Part shown: piece by piece, positions 62,204-64,000 of the stretch
Layout: every line of letters begins with the position of its first letter
Position numbering within the stretch: position 1 is the stretch's first letter
Origin: Marivita geojedonensis
Lineage (GTDB): Bacteria; Pseudomonadota; Alphaproteobacteria; Rhodobacterales; Rhodobacteraceae
NCBI RefSeq assembly: GCF_002115805.1
Contig: NZ_JFKC01000003.1
Span: forward strand, 1 to 64,000
Length of the DNA stretch: 64,000 nucleotides
Direction: 5' to 3'
The notes under the pieces: model-generated
Databases searched by the model: none
Told to the model about the DNA's origin: nothing
What the model saw: only the letters and a program-made list of their open reading frames with translations
Program-made: the position numbers and the translations under genes

Positions 62204-63004
62204 GTGGATGTAATGTCCCACGACATGGTCGATGCGTGGCTGTCCCGTCTTGTGCTGTCCTCTGACCTGCCCGTGACACTGGAGAGCCTGACCAAGATCA
62301 CGCGTGCGCATCTGGACCGCATCCCCTTTGAGAACCTGACCGTTTTCTGCGGCGATGTTCCCGATATCAGTCTTGACGCGCTGGAAGAGAAGATTCTTCG
62401 TCAAAGGCGTGGCGGATATTGCGTCGAGCTGAACCCACTCCTCTGCGCTGGTCTGCGCGCGCTGGGGTTCGACGCCCGGCTCCGGATGGCGCGGGTGCTC
62501 TGGCAGCGAGACGCGCCGGGGCCGCGCAGCCATTGTTTGTGCCTCGTGCGGATCGGGGGGGACGAGTACCTCGTCGATGTGGGCTTTGGCGGTCCGGGTC
62601 CGACCGCCCCGCTGCTTCTGGGATCAGATGGCCCCGACCTGCGGATTGCACCTCGGGACGGGCTGGGCACCGTTCTGAGCCGACAGGTGGGCAGGGGCGA
62701 TTGGCGCGATCTCTATGCCTTTACCGACGAGATGACCACGATGTCGGATGTGCAGGCGGGCAACTGGCTGGCCGCGACCTTGCCGGGGTCGCTCTTTACC
62801 CGCACCCTGATCGTGACCCGCCACAGCGGTGACACGCGCTTGGTGCTGGACGGCACGACATTTCGCAGATTTGCAGACGGCAGGGCGCCGGAGGCCGAGA
62901 CTTTGCAAACTCCGGATGCGGTTCGGTCCTGCCTGCAGGACGCGTTCGGGATCGACCCACTTCCGGGGCTTGAGGACGCACTGATCCGCAAAGGGCTTTT
63001 TTGA
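62204..63004 (+). CDS. nat: Arylamine N-acetyltransferase
   Basis: 266 aa from GTG at 62204, or 263 aa from the ATG at 62213; the ribosome site does not decide. The Cys-His-Asp triad is intact: Cys73 in RRGGYCVELN, His110 in RSHCLCLV and Asp125 in LVDVGFGG. IPFENLTVFCGD near residue 40-50 is the standard N-terminal signature. It moves an acetyl (or propionyl/malonyl) group from CoA to arylamines. Last gene of the operon; with MatB in the same window a malonyl donor is conceivable but speculative. Confidence 0.93.
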   Translation: MDVMSHDMVDAWLSRLVLSSDLPVTLESLTKITRAHLDRIPFENLTVFCGDVPDISLDALEEKILRQRRGGYCVELNPLLCAGLRALGFDARLRMARVLWQRDAPGPRSHCLCLVRIGGDEYLVDVGFGGPGPTAPLLLGSDGPDLRIAPRDGLGTVLSRQVGRGDWRDLYAFTDEMTTMSDVQAGNWLAATLPGSLFTRTLIVTRHSGDTRLVLDGTTFRRFADGRAPEAETLQTPDAVRSCLQDAFGIDPLPGLEDALIRKGLF

Positions 63005-63020
63005 CCAAATGGTCAAAAAG
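62997..63020. other. Perfect dyad spanning both stop codons of convergent nat and ROK genes
   Basis: TTTTTGACCA (62998-63007), AA, TGGTCAAAAA (63010-63019). The TGA of nat (63002-63004) and the TGA of the ROK gene (63013-63015, minus strand) lie symmetrically in the two arms. The T run is 5' and the A run 3' of the stem, the reverse of a bidirectional terminator, so it may be a protein-binding site or simply a stem-loop between convergent genes. Confidence 0.5.
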
Positions 63021-64000
63021 CGGCGAGCCCGGCATTGGTGTTCAGCAGGAACTGCGAAAAGATCGGGCTGCTCGCCGCACCGATGCCCCGCGCGTTTCCA
63101 CCGATGCTGCCCGGTTCGATCTGCGGCGCAATCAGACCACGGGTATCCTGATTGACCAGATAGCGCCGGACCCGTTCGACCAGTTCATTGCGAACCGGCT
63201 CCGGGAAGGCCCCGTCAATCAGCACCGCTTCGAAATCGATCACCGCGCAGACCGAGAGCGATGCTTTGGCCAGTTCCTGCGCCGTTTCACCGATCCAGGG
63301 CTCGACATAGCGGTTCAGATCACTCCAGTCCTGCGGTTGGTGCCAAAGAACGCGGGGGTCCAGCCCTGCCTGTTCCAGCCTGTCTTCGAGCAGGTGGATC
63401 GAGGCGACGTCGATCAACTGGCGGCTTTCCCCCAGCGGACCGGTGCTGCGCATTGACCCGAGTGCCCCTGCATTTCCCTGATTGCCTTCGAACACCGTGT
63501 CATTGACCACGACCCCGCCGCCGACGAAGGACCCGATGAAGAAATACGCATAGTCGCGGAAGCCATGGTTGCGCCCATATAGGTGTTCCGCCCGGCAGGC
63601 CGCAGTTGCGTCATTGACGACAAACACCGGAAGATCGCTGAAGCGGGCGACCTGTGCGCTGAAATCCAGATCTTTCCAGGATTGGAACTGTTGGGTCGGC
63701 GCGCCGATCAGATCATTCCATTTCCACAGCTCGAACGGCGCCGCGATTCCGATCCCGCAGAGCCGTGTCAGCGCGTCTTCGGACAGCTCTCCCAACAGGG
63801 ACTGCATTCCCGCTTCTAGAAAGGCAAAGACCTCGTCGGGCAGGGGGTATGCGTAGCTGGTCGATGTCTGCGCCCGGACGTTTCCGGTAAAATCCAGCAG
63901 CAGCAGGTCAGCGCTGCGGCGCCCGATCTTGAGGCCCAGAGACAGAACGCCATCCGGAGACAGTTCCATCGGAATAGAGGGCTTGCCCACCTTGCCGCGC
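63013..64000 (-). CDS. ROK-family regulator or sugar kinase, N-terminus cut by the window edge
   Basis: At least 328 aa are visible; the reading frame stays open to 64000 (minus-strand start lies outside). The visible part begins inside the RGKVGKPSIPMEL segment that joins the helix-turn-helix to the ROK domain in NagC/XylR-type repressors, followed by SLGLKIGRRSADLLLLDFTG. This argues for a regulator of about 400 aa rather than a free-standing kinase. The ROK sugar-kinase motifs are degenerate (VVNDATAACRAEHLYG present, Cys-rich zinc motif absent). It converges on nat with an 8-nt gap. Confidence 0.82.
   Translation of the reverse strand, partial: RGKVGKPSIPMELSPDGVLSLGLKIGRRSADLLLLDFTGNVRAQTSTSYAYPLPDEVFAFLEAGMQSLLGELSEDALTRLCGIGIAAPFELWKWNDLIGAPTQQFQSWKDLDFSAQVARFSDLPVFVVNDATAACRAEHLYGRNHGFRDYAYFFIGSFVGGGVVVNDTVFEGNQGNAGALGSMRSTGPLGESRQLIDVASIHLLEDRLEQAGLDPRVLWHQPQDWSDLNRYVEPWIGETAQELAKASLSVCAVIDFEAVLIDGAFPEPVRNELVERVRRYLVNQDTRGLIAPQIEPGSIGGNARGIGAASSPIFSQFLLNTNAGLAAF

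Noticed and set aside
1-64000. CRISPR arrays, insertion sequences, tRNA or rRNA genes
   Set aside because: No regularly spaced repeats, transposase-like proteins, terminal inverted repeats or RNA gene signatures were recognised on reading; a dedicated tRNA/ncRNA scan was not possible.

Overview
The window looks like chromosome from a member of the Rhodobacterales (Roseobacter/Paracoccaceae type). Base composition is GC-rich with strong third-position G/C, genes overlap tightly (ATGA and TGATG junctions), starts are often GTG or TTG behind good Shine-Dalgarno sites, and TRAP and branched-chain-type ABC uptake systems are abundant. This taxonomic call is inference from gene content; no rRNA or tRNA gene was seen.

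The left half (about 0.1-32.3 kb) is a complete type VI secretion system (T6SS) locus. The main plus-strand run is tssA-tssB-tssC-hcp-tagJ(impE)-tssE-tssF-tssG-clpV-vgrG, a 199-aa gene of unknown family, then tagH(fha)-tssK-tssL-tssM-tagF-pppA. A PpkA-type kinase and an OmpA-like protein face this run on the minus strand, and a VanY/M15-type peptidase follows. To the left is a minus-strand operon of a small secreted protein, ExbB/TolQ, two ExbD/TolR proteins and a 512-aa membrane-anchored protein. The C-terminal half of that last protein is recognisably the same two-part periplasmic module found at the C-terminus of the T6SS kinase. This suggests an uncharacterised Exb-type accessory complex that works with the PpkA/PppA/Fha control circuit. 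The locus has no tssJ and no PAAR gene. Its content resembles the Agrobacterium imp clusters, including a threonine motif in the TssL N-terminus that fits a phospho-docking site for the FHA protein.

The middle (32.3-45.6 kb) is catabolic. Plus-strand genes encode a fumarylacetoacetate-hydrolase-family enzyme and a malonyl-CoA synthetase. A six-gene minus-strand operon encodes a TAXI-TRAP transporter, an IclR regulator (inside the operon), an aldehyde dehydrogenase, a class A flavin monooxygenase and an SDR. Divergent from it are a ThDP enzyme, a TauE/SafE exporter and a nitroreductase. A strong stem-loop at 45.5 kb closes this block.

The right part (45.6-64 kb) contains a minus-strand operon of an aldehyde dehydrogenase, a complete Liv-type ABC transporter (its LivF-like ATPase has a 150-residue Pro/Ala tail), a second aldehyde dehydrogenase and a flotillin-like protein, with a divergent AraC regulator. 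Next comes a plus-strand operon of a GntR regulator, a LigM-type tetrahydrofolate-dependent O-demethylase, a DctPQM TRAP transporter, a type I extradiol dioxygenase and an arylamine N-acetyltransferase. Together these suggest uptake and breakdown of methoxylated (lignin-derived) aromatic compounds. A ROK-family regulator runs off the right edge. Several perfect stem-loops lie between genes: tssC/hcp, TAXI binding protein/permease, livK/livH and ligM/dctP. A pair of TGTATACA operator-like sites lies upstream of the GntR gene, one of them inside its promoter.
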